Positions 41,716 to 51,596 of a stretch of 64,000 bases of DNA are shown piece after piece; positions within the stretch are counted from its first letter, which is position 1, and every line of letters starts with the position of its first letter. A program made the translations under genes and the position numbers. The DNA lies in the NCBI RefSeq assembly GCF_039871655.1, contig NZ_JBDPLZ010000001.1, positions 558,001-622,000 of the forward strand, read 5' to 3'. Origin of the DNA: Actinocorallia sp039871655. Lineage in GTDB: Bacteria; Actinomycetota; Actinomycetes; Streptosporangiales; Streptosporangiaceae. Below the pieces are notes generated by a model. It was not told the DNA's origin. It worked only from the letters and a program-made list of their open reading frames with translations, and ran no database searches.

Positions 41716-42339
41716 CCATGACGTCCACGTCCCCCCGCCCCGCCTCCCCCACCGAGGTCCGCCTGCGCCCGTCCTTCAGCGGCTCCGGCCAGGCGCTCGC
41801 GGTGCTGATCCTGCTGTTCTGCTCGGCGATGTTCATCGTCGGCGGGATCGCCGACCCCGCCAGCCCGGGCGGGATCGTCTTCCTCGTGCTCGGGATCACC
41901 GGGGTGATCGCCTTCGGCCTCTCGCTGGTGGTGATCACCGGTCATCTGCTGGGCCGCAGGCCGCTGCTCGTCCTGGACGGGACGGGGGTGAGCGTCCCCG
42001 CCAAGTGGCCGCTGCCGCGCTCGAGGGACAGGTTCCTGCCGTGGGCCGAGGTCGCCTCGGTCTGCGCCTGGACCGACGGGGTGCCCGGCGGCAAGGGCCT
42101 GGCCCACCGGCTGGCCTTCCTGCCCTGCGAGGAGAGCCCGCACGCCCGGCACACCTCCGGCGCGGAGATGTTGCGGGTCAAGACCCAGGGGCTGCCGGGC
42201 GTGGCGGTGCTGCGCTGGAACGTCCCGGTGCTGGCCGGCTGGACGGTGCCTCAGGACGAGGTGATCAAGGCGGTCCGCGCCCTGTCCGACGCGCCGTTCG
42301 AGGACCGCCGGATCGGGCTGCCCAAGCGGCGCCGGGTCG

Positions 42340-42359
<20 letters not shown>
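41712..42359 (+). CDS. Two-TM membrane protein, function unknown
   Basis: 215 aa. Two helices (ALAVLILLFCSAMFIVGGIA and GGIVFLVLGITGVIAFGLSLVVI) are followed by a PH-like beta region (VLDGTGVSVPAKWPLP ... RFLPWAEVASVCAW) and a very basic C-terminus (KRRRVVRPKRK). It is coupled to the methyltransferase by ATGA. The last 20 nt overlap the convergent pepA. Confidence 0.65.
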
Positions 42360-43734
<1,375 letters not shown>

Positions 43735-43880
43735 GAGGGCCCCCTAAGACAGAAGACGGAGATGGACCGGAAGACCGGCGAACCGGCGGAAAACGGAAAG
43801 ACAAAGAGAACGACCCGGTCCCGGCGGCGTAAACCGGCCGGGACCGCACGGTCGTGAGGACGCCCGCCCTCGGGGGTGGG

Positions 43881-44048
43881 TCAGCCGACCACTCCGCCGA
43901 TGGCTTCGCCCAGCTCCTTGGCCTCATCGGGAGTCAGCTCGACCACGAGCCGGCCGCCGCCTTCCAACGGCACGCGCATGACGATGCCGCGGCCCTCCTT
44001 GGTCACTTCGAGCGGACCGTCACCTGTCCGCGGCTTCATCGCCGCCAT
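43881..44048 (-). CDS. DUF3117 small conserved protein
   Basis: 55 aa, full length. MAAMKPRTGDGPLEVTKEG through VVELTPDEAKELGEA is the DUF3117 pattern, conserved in most actinobacteria (Rv1211 in M. tuberculosis, from memory). Function unknown. AAGGGGA precedes the ATG. It lies just upstream of tag, consistent with the usual neighbourhood. Confidence 0.9.
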   Translation of the reverse strand: MAAMKPRTGDGPLEVTKEGRGIVMRVPLEGGGRLVVELTPDEAKELGEAIGGVVG

Positions 44049-44172
44049 GCGTGCATCCCCTTCCTTCCCGGCCCAGGGCCGTTCGGGCCCATGCGAGCCG
44101 CTGGCCGCCGAAGCGTCCGCGTCTAGCAGTAGTGGTCCATTATCCCGTGTTCCGGGCGCGAAGTGGTAACGA

Positions 44173-44742
44173 TCAGACCCGCGAGATCGGTCCCGGCCCC
44201 GAGCCGGGCCGGGCCGGGCAGTCCAGGAGGTGGTCGTTGACCAGCCCGCACGCCTGCATGAGGGCGTAGGCGGTGGTGGGGCCGACGAAGCGGAAGCCAT
44301 GACTTTTGAGTTTTCGGGCCAGGGCCTGAGACGAAGGAGTCCGTGAGGGAATGTCCGACCTTTTTCGCGGGGCCGGCGCCTCCGGGTCCGCGTACTCCCA
44401 CACCAGCTCCGCCAACCCCGCGGGCAACTCCAGCACGGCGCGGGCGTTGCCGACCACCGCCTCGATCTTGCGGCGGTTCCGGACGATCGAGGCGTCGGTC
44501 ATCAGCCGCTCCACGTCCGTCTCGCCGTAGGCCGCCACCAGGGCGGGCTCGAACCCGGCGAAGGCCCGCCGGAAAGCCTCCCGCTTGCGCAGGATCGTCA
44601 GCCATGACAGGCCCGACTGGAAGCCCTCCAGGCACAACCGCTCGAACAGGCCCCGGTCGTCGCGGACCGCCCTGCCCCACTCGTCGTCGTGGTAGGCGAC
44701 ATAGTCCGGAAGAGAGGTCTCCCAGGCGCACCGGACGGTCAA
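44173..44742 (-). CDS. tag: DNA-3-methyladenine glycosylase I
   Basis: 189 aa. Begins RCAWETSLPDYVAYHDDEWGR and has GFQSGLSWLTILRKREAFRRAF, with the Tag zinc ligands and the conserved VGPTTAYALMQACGLVNDH end. It excises 3-methyladenine from DNA to start base-excision repair. TTG start with GGAGG 6 nt upstream, overlapping the stop of the DivIVA-like gene as TTGA. With the ATL protein at 10410 it gives the window two alkylation-damage proteins. Confidence 0.9.
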   Translation of the reverse strand: MTVRCAWETSLPDYVAYHDDEWGRAVRDDRGLFERLCLEGFQSGLSWLTILRKREAFRRAFAGFEPALVAAYGETDVERLMTDASIVRNRRKIEAVVGNARAVLELPAGLAELVWEYADPEAPAPRKRSDIPSRTPSSQALARKLKSHGFRFVGPTTAYALMQACGLVNDHLLDCPARPGSGPGPISRV

Positions 44743-45164
44743 GCGAAGCCTCCACCTTCATCGGGCTTGCGCGGCTCGGCCGGCTCCTCCGGCTTCAGCA
44801 GCCGGCCGGTGTCGTCCTCTCGCGTCTCCTCCGGCTTCCTCAGCCAGGAGGCGCTCAGCTCTCCCCCGGCCCCGTACGCGCTCAGCTCGGCGACCTTGCG
44901 CCTCAGCTCGGCGACCTCGTTCTCCCGCTGCATCAGCGCGTACACCAGCCGCCCCAGCGCCTCGTCGGTGACCGCCATGTCGTAGCCGAAGAACCCCTTG
45001 GGCAGCCTGAGCATCGCCCCGTCCATCCCGGTCGGCAGCCGGTCCTCCGGCAGCCCCGTCGGCAGCCGCTCCGCGGGTTCGCGCAGCTCACCGCCCCGTC
45101 CCGAGGCCAGGACGGCTGTGGCCGCGACCACCGCGACGGCGGCGAGCAAGAGCACTACGGGCAC
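44739..45164 (-). CDS. DivIVA-domain-like membrane-anchored protein
   Basis: 141 aa. One N-terminal helix (VPVVLLLAAVAVVAATAVLA), then LRLPKGFFGYDMAVTDEALGRLVYALMQRENEVAELRRKVAELS, where the GFFGYD followed by a coiled coil matches short DivIVA-like proteins, then a charged tail. It probably localises at the cell pole or septum. The GTG at 45164 has GGAGG 5 nt upstream, better than the frame start at 45179. Coupled to tag by TTGA. Confidence 0.75.
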   Translation of the reverse strand: MPVVLLLAAVAVVAATAVLASGRGGELREPAERLPTGLPEDRLPTGMDGAMLRLPKGFFGYDMAVTDEALGRLVYALMQRENEVAELRRKVAELSAYGAGGELSASWLRKPEETREDDTGRLLKPEEPAEPRKPDEGGGFA

Positions 45165-45209
45165 GGGGTCCTCCTTCACCGGTACGACGATCGTGCCATG
45201 CTCAAGGGT

Positions 45210-45518
45210 ATGGACGCGCGAAACCGCAGTGATCTGGTGTGGGCCGGCGCCCTCGCGGACCCGGAGGACCTGCTGGACGCGGGCATCGACCCGTCCGCCG
45301 AGGAGGTCGAGGCCCTCCTGGCCAAGGGGCGCCCGGTGAAGGTCACCGTCACCGGGTCCGACTCCGGTGCCCTGGCCGCCGCCGCCGTCTACGCCTGGCT
45401 GGGTGTGAGCGCCTTCCGCTTCCCCGGCGACCCCGGCGAGCTGCGCCAGGTCCTGGACATGGTCGCCTCGATGGCCGGAACCCGTCCCCCCACACTGGGG
45501 AGACGGGCTCTGGCCTGA
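45210..45518 (+). CDS. Small protein resembling the C-terminal part of dihydropteroate synthase
   Basis: 102 aa. The second half, GALAAAAVYAWLGVSAFRFPGDPGELRQVLDMVASMAGTRPP, matches the last beta strand and helices of FolP: an Ala-rich helix, then (V/M)FR, then RxxLDMVAxxxGTRPP. The pterin-binding half of the TIM barrel is absent. In M. tuberculosis folP2 stands near tag and this region, so a decayed or repurposed folP paralogue is plausible. Start uncertain (ATG 45210 or 45198). It cannot be a working synthase alone. Confidence 0.55.
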   Translation: MDARNRSDLVWAGALADPEDLLDAGIDPSAEEVEALLAKGRPVKVTVTGSDSGALAAAAVYAWLGVSAFRFPGDPGELRQVLDMVASMAGTRPPTLGRRALA

Positions 45519-45531
45519 GGGGAGGTCCGGG

Positions 45532-46842
45532 TCAGCGGTTCCGCAGCCGCTGCCAGGGGCCGCGGATCGCGAAGGTCACGCCCGCGCTCTGCCGGTTGGC
45601 GAAGAGCGTCCGCCCGTCGGGCGAGAACGTCACACCGGCGAACTCCGACCCGTTCGCGGCGTTACGGGCCAGCGCGAAGGGCTCGCCCCGGCGGGTGGTG
45701 CCGACGAGGAACTGCTCACCGTCGCCGTCCTCGGCGAGGATCACCCCGCCGCCGTACGGCGAGACGGTGATGTTGTCCGGGGAGTCGAACTTCCCGCCCG
45801 GCTTGAAGACCAGTTCCAGCTCAAGCGTGTTGCGGCGCGGGTCGTAGGCCCAGACCTGACCGGCGTGGTCACCGGCCGCGCCGCTGGCGGTGCGCGAGTA
45901 GGAGGCGACGAAGTACGCCTTGCCCCTGCTCCACCAGGCGCCTTCCAGCTTCTGCGAGCGGGTGATGTCGTCGAACTGCTTGCGGGTCGAGGTCACCGCC
46001 GCGGACGGGTCGGGCACGTCCACCCACTGCACGCCCTTGAGGACCGTTCCAGCCTCCAGCACCTGCGACAAGTCGGAGACGCCCGGCACCCGCATCGCCT
46101 GGAGGGTGCCGCCCGCCCGGTAGGAGTGGTAACCACCCTTACGGGCCTCGGGGAGGAAGCGGTAGAAGAGCCCGAAGGGCCGCGACGCGTCCTCGGTCAG
46201 GTAGGCGGTGTTGTCGCGCGGGTCGATGCAGACCGCCTCGTGCGCGAACCGGCCGAGCGGCTCGATCGGCTCGGCGACGGTCCGGCGGCCGGTCGGGTCG
46301 ACCTCGAACACCCAGCCGTGGGACTTGGTCTGGCCGTTGAAGCCCTCGGTCTCCTCGCAGGTCAGCCAGGTGCCCCAGGGGGTGGCGCCGCCCGCGCAGT
46401 TGGTGGAGGTGCCGGCCAGGCTGACGTAATGGCCGAGCAGCTCGGCCTTGTCGTCCACGTGCAGGGTGGTGGTGCCGCCGAACGCGGCCGGGTCGTAGGT
46501 CCACTCGGGACGCGCCACGGCCTTGACGCCGCTGGCGGTCTGCTCGTGGTTGCGCACCAGGCGCAGGTCGTCGTGGCGGCGGCCGGGGAAGACCGCCATG
46601 CCGTCGGCCCTGCCGGGGACGCGGTTGCCGTCCGGCATCGTGTCGCCCTCGGTGGAGAGCATCTTGTACTCGAAGCCGCGGGGCAGGTCGAGGATCCCCG
46701 CGGGGTCGGGGACCAGCGGGCCGTAGCCGTAGGCCTCGCCCTCGGCGGCGCCCGCGGCGGTCATGAAAACGGAATCAAGGCTTCCGGCCAGCGCGATGGA
46801 GACTGCTCCACCGGCCACGAAACCGCGACGGGAGACACTCAT
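45532..46842 (-). CDS. PhoX-like (DUF839) secreted phosphatase, Tat substrate
   Basis: 436 aa. The Tat signal SRRGFVAGG with a hydrophobic stretch starts the protein. The beta-propeller contains LVRNHEQTASG, NCAGGATPWGTWLTCEET, RFAHEAVCIDP, AYLTED and FDSPDNITVSPYGGGVILAEDGDG, the acidic calcium and iron sites of PhoX. Such enzymes release phosphate from esters outside the cell under phosphate limitation. It is exported fully folded by the Tat pathway, whose TatB is encoded at 37565. Confidence 0.85.
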   Translation of the reverse strand: MSVSRRGFVAGGAVSIALAGSLDSVFMTAAGAAEGEAYGYGPLVPDPAGILDLPRGFEYKMLSTEGDTMPDGNRVPGRADGMAVFPGRRHDDLRLVRNHEQTASGVKAVARPEWTYDPAAFGGTTTLHVDDKAELLGHYVSLAGTSTNCAGGATPWGTWLTCEETEGFNGQTKSHGWVFEVDPTGRRTVAEPIEPLGRFAHEAVCIDPRDNTAYLTEDASRPFGLFYRFLPEARKGGYHSYRAGGTLQAMRVPGVSDLSQVLEAGTVLKGVQWVDVPDPSAAVTSTRKQFDDITRSQKLEGAWWSRGKAYFVASYSRTASGAAGDHAGQVWAYDPRRNTLELELVFKPGGKFDSPDNITVSPYGGGVILAEDGDGEQFLVGTTRRGEPFALARNAANGSEFAGVTFSPDGRTLFANRQSAGVTFAIRGPWQRLRNR

Positions 46843-46930
46843 GGGGTCAGGGCTCCTTGCAGGTGACTTGTCGATCCTGCGGAGCCTGACCGAGGGAGAT
46901 GAACCCGCCGTGAAAGCCGGGGAAAGGCCC

Positions 46931-47509
46931 TCAGAACTCCAGGAGCTCCTCGCGGACCCGCCGGAACTCGGCCTCCAGCAGATCCAGGGCCTGGCCCACC
47001 TCGGTGGCGTAGGAGACGGCCTCGGCCGCCGCGGGCCGGTTGAAGCCCTCGGCGAGCAGATGGTCCATCAGCGTGCGCAGCGGCTCGTACACCTCGTACG
47101 GGTCCAGCACCACGATCGGCTTGGTGTGGAAGTTCAGGCTGCGGGCCGTCCAGACCTCCAGCAGCTCCTCCAGCGTCCCGATCCCGCCGGGCAGGATGAG
47201 GAACCCGTCGGCCCGCCGGTCCATCTCCGCCTTGCGCGAGCGCATGTCGGGGGTGCGGATCAGCTCGTCGTTCTCGGTGTCGGCGCCCTCCTGCGAGTCG
47301 GGCATGCCCGCCGGGACCACCCCGACGGTCCGGCCGCCCTCCGCCCGTGCCGCCCTGGCGATCGCGCCCATGCAGGACCTGGTGCCCCCGCCGGTGACCA
47401 GGGTGTGGCCCCGCCGCGCGAGCTCGGCGCCCACCGCGGCCGCCACCTCGACGTGCTTGGCGTCGATCCGCGTGCTCGACGCGCAGAAGACGGTGATCGT
47501 CATGGGCAC
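46931..47509 (-). CDS. LOG-family protein (cytokinin riboside 5'-monophosphate phosphoribohydrolase-type)
   Basis: 192 aa. MTITVFCASSTRID, VTGGGTRSCMGAIARAA, MRSRKAEM and PGGIGTLEELLEV match the LOG signature (PGGxGTxxE and the RK pair). LOG proteins cut ribose-5-phosphate from AMP-type nucleotides to give free bases. GTG at 47509 has GGAGGAG 6 nt upstream; the ATG at 47503 is 12 nt away. A second, longer LOG-type gene is at 48771. Confidence 0.85.
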   Translation of the reverse strand: MPMTITVFCASSTRIDAKHVEVAAAVGAELARRGHTLVTGGGTRSCMGAIARAARAEGGRTVGVVPAGMPDSQEGADTENDELIRTPDMRSRKAEMDRRADGFLILPGGIGTLEELLEVWTARSLNFHTKPIVVLDPYEVYEPLRTLMDHLLAEGFNRPAAAEAVSYATEVGQALDLLEAEFRRVREELLEF

Positions 47510-47589
47510 CGCGGGCTCCTCCTCGTCCTTCGGCCTGCCGGTTCCAGGATCATAGAACCGGCGGCCCGGAATCCCGGCCGGCCCTTCGC

Positions 47590-48033
47590 TCATTCCGAGG
47601 GGATGACCTCGCAGTCGTCGTTGCTGGTGTCGGCGTTCTTCGACTGCGGCTCCCACTGCAGGCCGGTGGCCGGAACGTCGACGAAGGCGTAGGTCTCCCC
47701 CGCCTCGAGGCAGTTGTCGTGGTCCTTGCCGGCCTTCGTGCCGCCCAGGTCGGTGACGACGAAGCCGCGCCCGGGGTCGAGCGTCACCTTGACGGTGAAG
47801 TCGCCGGTGCGCTTGGCGCGGAAGGGCGCGTCGATGGGCAGGACCCACATGCCCGAGGGCTTCTGCTCCACCAGCGCCTGGTCGCCCTTGTCGGCGTTCT
47901 CGTCCCATCCGTCGATGTAGACGGTGGTGTTCGGTTCGATCTGGCGCAGCGCGGTGTCCTCGACGGAGCAGCCCGCCGCCAGGCCCAGGACCGTCAGTAC
48001 CGCGACGGCCGGCATTTTCTTACGCGTCATCAT
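47590..48033 (-). CDS. Putative lipoprotein
   Basis: 147 aa. Type II signal: AVAVLTVLGLAAGCS with the lipobox LAAGC. The mature part has Trp/Asp/Lys-rich beta segments and a Cys pair (DNC, DDC) that might form a disulfide. No domain recognised. An AT-rich promoter stretch (48034-48110) lies upstream, which is unusual in this chromosome. Confidence 0.75.
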   Translation of the reverse strand: MMTRKKMPAVAVLTVLGLAAGCSVEDTALRQIEPNTTVYIDGWDENADKGDQALVEQKPSGMWVLPIDAPFRAKRTGDFTVKVTLDPGRGFVVTDLGGTKAGKDHDNCLEAGETYAFVDVPATGLQWEPQSKNADTSNDDCEVIPSE

Positions 48034-48226
48034 GATCTCGAAATCATTCCATAGCTAACATCCATCTATATAGAAGACAAAGATGACGATTAATCGACAA
48101 TTCGCCTACAGGTCCTTGCCCGGGAACACCTGAAGGTCGGGCGACGGAGGGACCTTCGCCCCTGAACGCCGGAAGGCACGGATTCCATGCTGGAAAACGA
48201 GCCGCCCGTTCCAGTGAGGAGACCTC
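48034..48226. promoter_or_regulatory. AT-rich divergent promoter region
   Basis: About 190 bp between the lipoprotein and flavodoxin genes; 48034-48110 is markedly AT-rich (for example TATATAGAAG near 48066-48075). It probably holds the lipoprotein promoter; the TATATA has no matched -35 at 17 nt, so the elements cannot be fixed. Confidence 0.45.
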
Positions 48227-48739
48227 GTGACCGTCTTGGTGAGCTACGCGACACAGCACGGATCGACCAAGGAGATCGCCGAACGCGTCGGCGAACGCCT
48301 GCGGGCGGCCGGGGTGGCGGCCGAGGTCCGCGCCATGACGGAGGTGCGGGACCTCCAGCCCTACGACGCGTTCGTCCTCGGCAGCGCGGTCCACGACCAG
48401 GCCTGGCTGCCGGAGGCCTCCGACTTCCTCGGCCGCCACCACGCCGTGCTCGTCGAACGGCCGGTCTGGCTCTTCAGCGTCGGCATGCCCGCCGCGCTGC
48501 GCGGGCCGTGGAAGAAATTCGCGACCAAGGAGGAGGCGGCGCTCTCGGCCGAGCTGCGCAAGTCGCTGCAGCCGCGCGGCCACCGCTTGTTCTCCGGGGT
48601 CTTCCGCGCCGAGCACATCCCCCGCCCCGGCCGCCTGCTCTTTCGGGTCGTGGGCGGCCGGTACGGCGACTACCGCGACTGGGCGGAGATCGAGGCCTGG
48701 GCGGACGAGGTGGCCCGCCGACTCGTCACCGTCCCCTGA
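48227..48739 (+). CDS. Flavodoxin-domain protein (HemG-like)
   Basis: 170 aa. The FMN-phosphate loop is SYATQHGSTKEIAERV, then PYDAFVLGSAVHDQAWLPEA and a region WLFSVGMPAALRGPW. This is the small flavodoxin fold of HemG/protoporphyrinogen oxidase-like proteins. Whether it acts on protoporphyrinogen here is unknown. GAGGAG precedes the GTG start. Confidence 0.8.
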   Translation: MTVLVSYATQHGSTKEIAERVGERLRAAGVAAEVRAMTEVRDLQPYDAFVLGSAVHDQAWLPEASDFLGRHHAVLVERPVWLFSVGMPAALRGPWKKFATKEEAALSAELRKSLQPRGHRLFSGVFRAEHIPRPGRLLFRVVGGRYGDYRDWAEIEAWADEVARRLVTVP

Positions 48740-48770
48740 ACCTCGGCAGGGGCGGCGTCGTCCCCGCCGC

Positions 48771-49565
48771 TCACGTGCCCGCCTCCTCCGCGGCGGCGGT
48801 CTGGACCTGGGCCTCCAGCTCGCCCTGCCGGGACCCCCGGTGGGCGTCGACGACGATCTGGACGACCTCGTCGGGATCGTCGGTGAGGTACAGCAGTTCC
48901 GGGTCCTCCGGGGAGACCGTGCCCTCGGCGACCAGGGTGCCGCGGAACCAGTCCAGCAGCGGCGTCCAGAAGGCGCGTCCGACGAGGACGATCGGGAAGC
49001 GGGTGATCTTTCCGGTCTGCACCAGGGTGAGCGCTTCGAACAGCTCGTCCAGGGTGCCGAACCCCCCGGGCAGCACGACGAACGCCCGGGAGTACTTGAT
49101 GAACATCGTCTTGCGGACGAAGAAGTAGCGGAACGAGATGCCGATGTCGAGGTGCTCGTTCAGCTTCTGCTCGAACGGCAGCTCGATGCCCAGGCCGACG
49201 GACAGGCCCTCGGGGTTGGCGCCCTTGTTGCCCGCCTCCATGATCCCGGGGCCGCCGCCCGTGATCACCGCGTACCCGGCCGCCGCCAGGCCCCCGCCGA
49301 TCCGCTCGGCCAGCTCGTAGTACTCCGAGCCGGGCTTGAGCCTGGCCGAGCCGAACACGCTGACCGCCGGTCCCACCTCGGCCAGCAGGCCGAAGCCCTC
49401 GACGAACTCCGACTGGATGCGCAGCACCCGCCAGGGGTCCTGGTGCAGCCAGTCCACCGTGCCCCGGGTGTCCAGCAGCCTCTGGTCGTAGGTACTGCCC
49501 GGCAGCGCCTTGCCGCTCAGCACCGCGGGGCCCTGCCGGTGGCTCCTCTTCCGCATCTCATCCAT
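48771..49565 (-). CDS. LOG-family protein, long form (TIGR00730)
   Basis: 264 aa. An N-terminal extension of about 80 residues precedes the LOG core: VSVFGSARLKPGSEYY, VITGGGPGIMEAGNKGA, FFVRKTMFIKYSRAFVVLPGGFGTLDELFE. The RK and PGGxGTxxE motifs are intact. Its M. tuberculosis counterpart (Rv1205, from memory) makes cytokinins by phosphoribohydrolase action. Divergent from dapE. The ATG at 49565 is the first in frame without extension. Confidence 0.88.
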   Translation of the reverse strand: MDEMRKRSHRQGPAVLSGKALPGSTYDQRLLDTRGTVDWLHQDPWRVLRIQSEFVEGFGLLAEVGPAVSVFGSARLKPGSEYYELAERIGGGLAAAGYAVITGGGPGIMEAGNKGANPEGLSVGLGIELPFEQKLNEHLDIGISFRYFFVRKTMFIKYSRAFVVLPGGFGTLDELFEALTLVQTGKITRFPIVLVGRAFWTPLLDWFRGTLVAEGTVSPEDPELLYLTDDPDEVVQIVVDAHRGSRQGELEAQVQTAAAEEAGT

Positions 49566-49620
49566 CCGATCACGGTAGCCGCCGGGCGGCTCCGTCGGGC
49601 CGAGCGCGGAAGTAAGCTCG

Positions 49621-50712
49621 GTGAACATGGATCTCTCGATGGACGTGGCCGAGCTGACGCGCACCCTGGTGGACATCGAGTCGGTGAGCGGCAACGAGAA
49701 GGCGGTCGTCGCGGAGATCGAGGCCGGGCTGCGGGCGCTGCCCTGGCTCGAGGTCGTAAGGGACGGCGACACCCTGGTCGCCGCCACCCGCCTGGGCCGC
49801 GCCGAGCGGGTCGTTCTGGCCGGCCACACCGACACGGTGCCGGTGAACGGCAACCTGCCCTCCCGGGTGGACGGCGACACCCTGTGGGGCCTGGGCGCCT
49901 GCGACATGAAGGGCGGTCTGGCCGTCCTGCTGCACCTGGCCGCGGTCCTGGAGGAGCCCACCCGGGACGTGACGTTCGTGGCGTACGAGTGCGAGGAGGT
50001 CTCCGCCGACCGCAACGGGCTGAAGCGGCTGGCCGAGACCCGGCCGGAGCTGCTGGCCGCCGACTTCGCCGTGCTCATGGAGCCCACCGACGGAGAGGTC
50101 GAGGGCGGCTGCCAGGGCACCGTCACGGTGGAGGTGACGGCGCGCGGGGCGCGGGCGCACACCGCGCGCTCCTGGATGGGCTCCAACGCCATCCACGCGA
50201 TGAAGCCGCTGCTCGACCTGCTGGACGGCTACGAGGCGCGCCGCCCCGTGGTCGACGGCATCACCTACCACGAGGGGCTGAACGCCGTCTTCGCCCGCGC
50301 CGGCATCGCCCGCAACGTGGTGCCGGACGAGTGCGTGGTCTCGGTGAACCACCGTTTCGCGCCCGACCGGGACCTGGTGGCCGCCGAGGCCTGGCTGCGG
50401 GAGCTGTTCGAGGGCCGCGGCTACGAGGTCGAGGTCGTCGACCGCAGCGAATCGGCCCGTCCGGGGCTGCTGCACCCCGCCGCGCAGGACTTCGTCCGGG
50501 CCGTCACGGGCCTGGAGCCCGCCGCGGCGGTCGAGGCCGGACGGGTGCGGGCCAAGCTCGGCTGGACCGACGTGTCGCTGTTCTCCGCGCTGGGCGTCCC
50601 CGCCGTGAACTACGGTCCCGGCGACCCGACTCTCGCCCACCACAAGGACGAGCGGGTCTCCCTGGACTCGGTGCGGTCCTGCGAGCGGCGCCTGCGCGCC
50701 TGGCTGTCCTGA
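49621..50712 (+). CDS. dapE: Succinyl-diaminopimelate desuccinylase
   Basis: 363 aa M20 peptidase-fold enzyme. Metal ligands lie in LAGHTDTVP (His), LGACDMKGGL (Asp), AYECEEV (Glu pair), MEPTDGEVEGGCQGT and DPTLAHHKDE (last His). It hydrolyses N-succinyl-L,L-diaminopimelate, giving diaminopimelate for peptidoglycan and lysine. GTG at 49621 has GGAAG 8 nt upstream; ATG at 49627 is possible. Sits next to the long LOG gene as in mycobacteria. Confidence 0.88.
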   Translation: MNMDLSMDVAELTRTLVDIESVSGNEKAVVAEIEAGLRALPWLEVVRDGDTLVAATRLGRAERVVLAGHTDTVPVNGNLPSRVDGDTLWGLGACDMKGGLAVLLHLAAVLEEPTRDVTFVAYECEEVSADRNGLKRLAETRPELLAADFAVLMEPTDGEVEGGCQGTVTVEVTARGARAHTARSWMGSNAIHAMKPLLDLLDGYEARRPVVDGITYHEGLNAVFARAGIARNVVPDECVVSVNHRFAPDRDLVAAEAWLRELFEGRGYEVEVVDRSESARPGLLHPAAQDFVRAVTGLEPAAAVEAGRVRAKLGWTDVSLFSALGVPAVNYGPGDPTLAHHKDERVSLDSVRSCERRLRAWLS

Positions 50713-50742
50713 ACTGTGGCGGGAAAAAGGTACGGTCTGGTC

Positions 50743-51564
50743 ATGGGTTGGCGGGGCTTGTCCATTGTCGTCGTGGTGGTTCTGGTGATCGGCCTCGGCG
50801 GCTACCAGCTGTTCTCCAAGATCGACAAGGCTTTGATGGGTGAGGGCTGCTCGGCCACGGCCGAGGGCGGCGAGATCCAGCTCGAGGTGCCGCAGGCGGC
50901 GAACGCCGCGACGATCGCGGGGGTCGCCCACCGCGAGAAGCTCCCCCGGCGCGCGCTGGTGATCGCCTACGCGACGGCCGAGCAGGAGTCGCACATCGAG
51001 AACCTCGCCTACGGCGACCGCGACTCCGTCGGCATCTTCCAGCAGCGCCCGTCCCAGGGCTGGGGCACGCCCGAGCAGCTCCAGGACCCGGTGTACGCCG
51101 CCACCCGCTTCTTCGCCGCCCTGGTGAAGGTGGAGGACTACACCGAGCGGGAGGTGCACGACGCCGCCCAGCGCGTCCAGCGCAGCTTCGACGGCAGCCT
51201 CTACGCCCAGCACGAGACGATGGCCGAGATCCTCACCACCGGCTTCGCCGGGGAGTCCCCCGCCGCGATCACCTGCTGGTATCCGGTGAAGGCGGACGCC
51301 GCCGCCCCCCGGCCCGCCGAGGCCGTCAAAGAGCTGCGCCGCACGTTCGGCGACCGGTTCGCCCTGGAGGGGCAGGCCATCGGGCTTCCCGAGAAGGCGT
51401 CGAAGGCCACCGGCTGGTCGGTGGCGACCTGGGCGATGGCCCATGCCAGGACCTACGGGTTCACCCGGGTGCGGCACGGCGGGTACAGCTGGACCCCCGA
51501 GGAGGGCGAGGACGGCTGGGTGAAGGACGCCTCCGCCCCCGCAGACCGCGTGCTCCTCGACTGA
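50743..51564 (+). CDS. Membrane-anchored lysozyme-like-fold protein
   Basis: 273 aa. One N-terminal helix (GLSIVVVVVLVIGLGGYQLF) then a soluble region with AYATAEQESHIENLAYGDRDSVGIFQQRPSQGWG, the pattern of lysozyme-like transglycosylases with a Glu in EQES and a GIFQQ turn. A second Trp-rich segment follows (GWSVATWAMAHARTYGF). Relatives are often misnamed heavy-metal transporters. A cell-wall role is inferred. Start uncertain: GTG 50716 or ATG 50743; TACGGT (50731-50736) sits 7 nt before the ATG. Confidence 0.7.
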   Translation: MGWRGLSIVVVVVLVIGLGGYQLFSKIDKALMGEGCSATAEGGEIQLEVPQAANAATIAGVAHREKLPRRALVIAYATAEQESHIENLAYGDRDSVGIFQQRPSQGWGTPEQLQDPVYAATRFFAALVKVEDYTEREVHDAAQRVQRSFDGSLYAQHETMAEILTTGFAGESPAAITCWYPVKADAAAPRPAEAVKELRRTFGDRFALEGQAIGLPEKASKATGWSVATWAMAHARTYGFTRVRHGGYSWTPEEGEDGWVKDASAPADRVLLD

Positions 51565-51596
51565 CTCGCCGCCCGGAGGGGACAGCCCACGGACCG

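Noticed and set aside
45481..45507. Hairpin CCCGTC...GACGGG as terminator of the FolP-like gene
   Set aside because: It lies inside the coding end of the gene with a mismatch in the stem and no T-tract; the codons alone explain the sequence.
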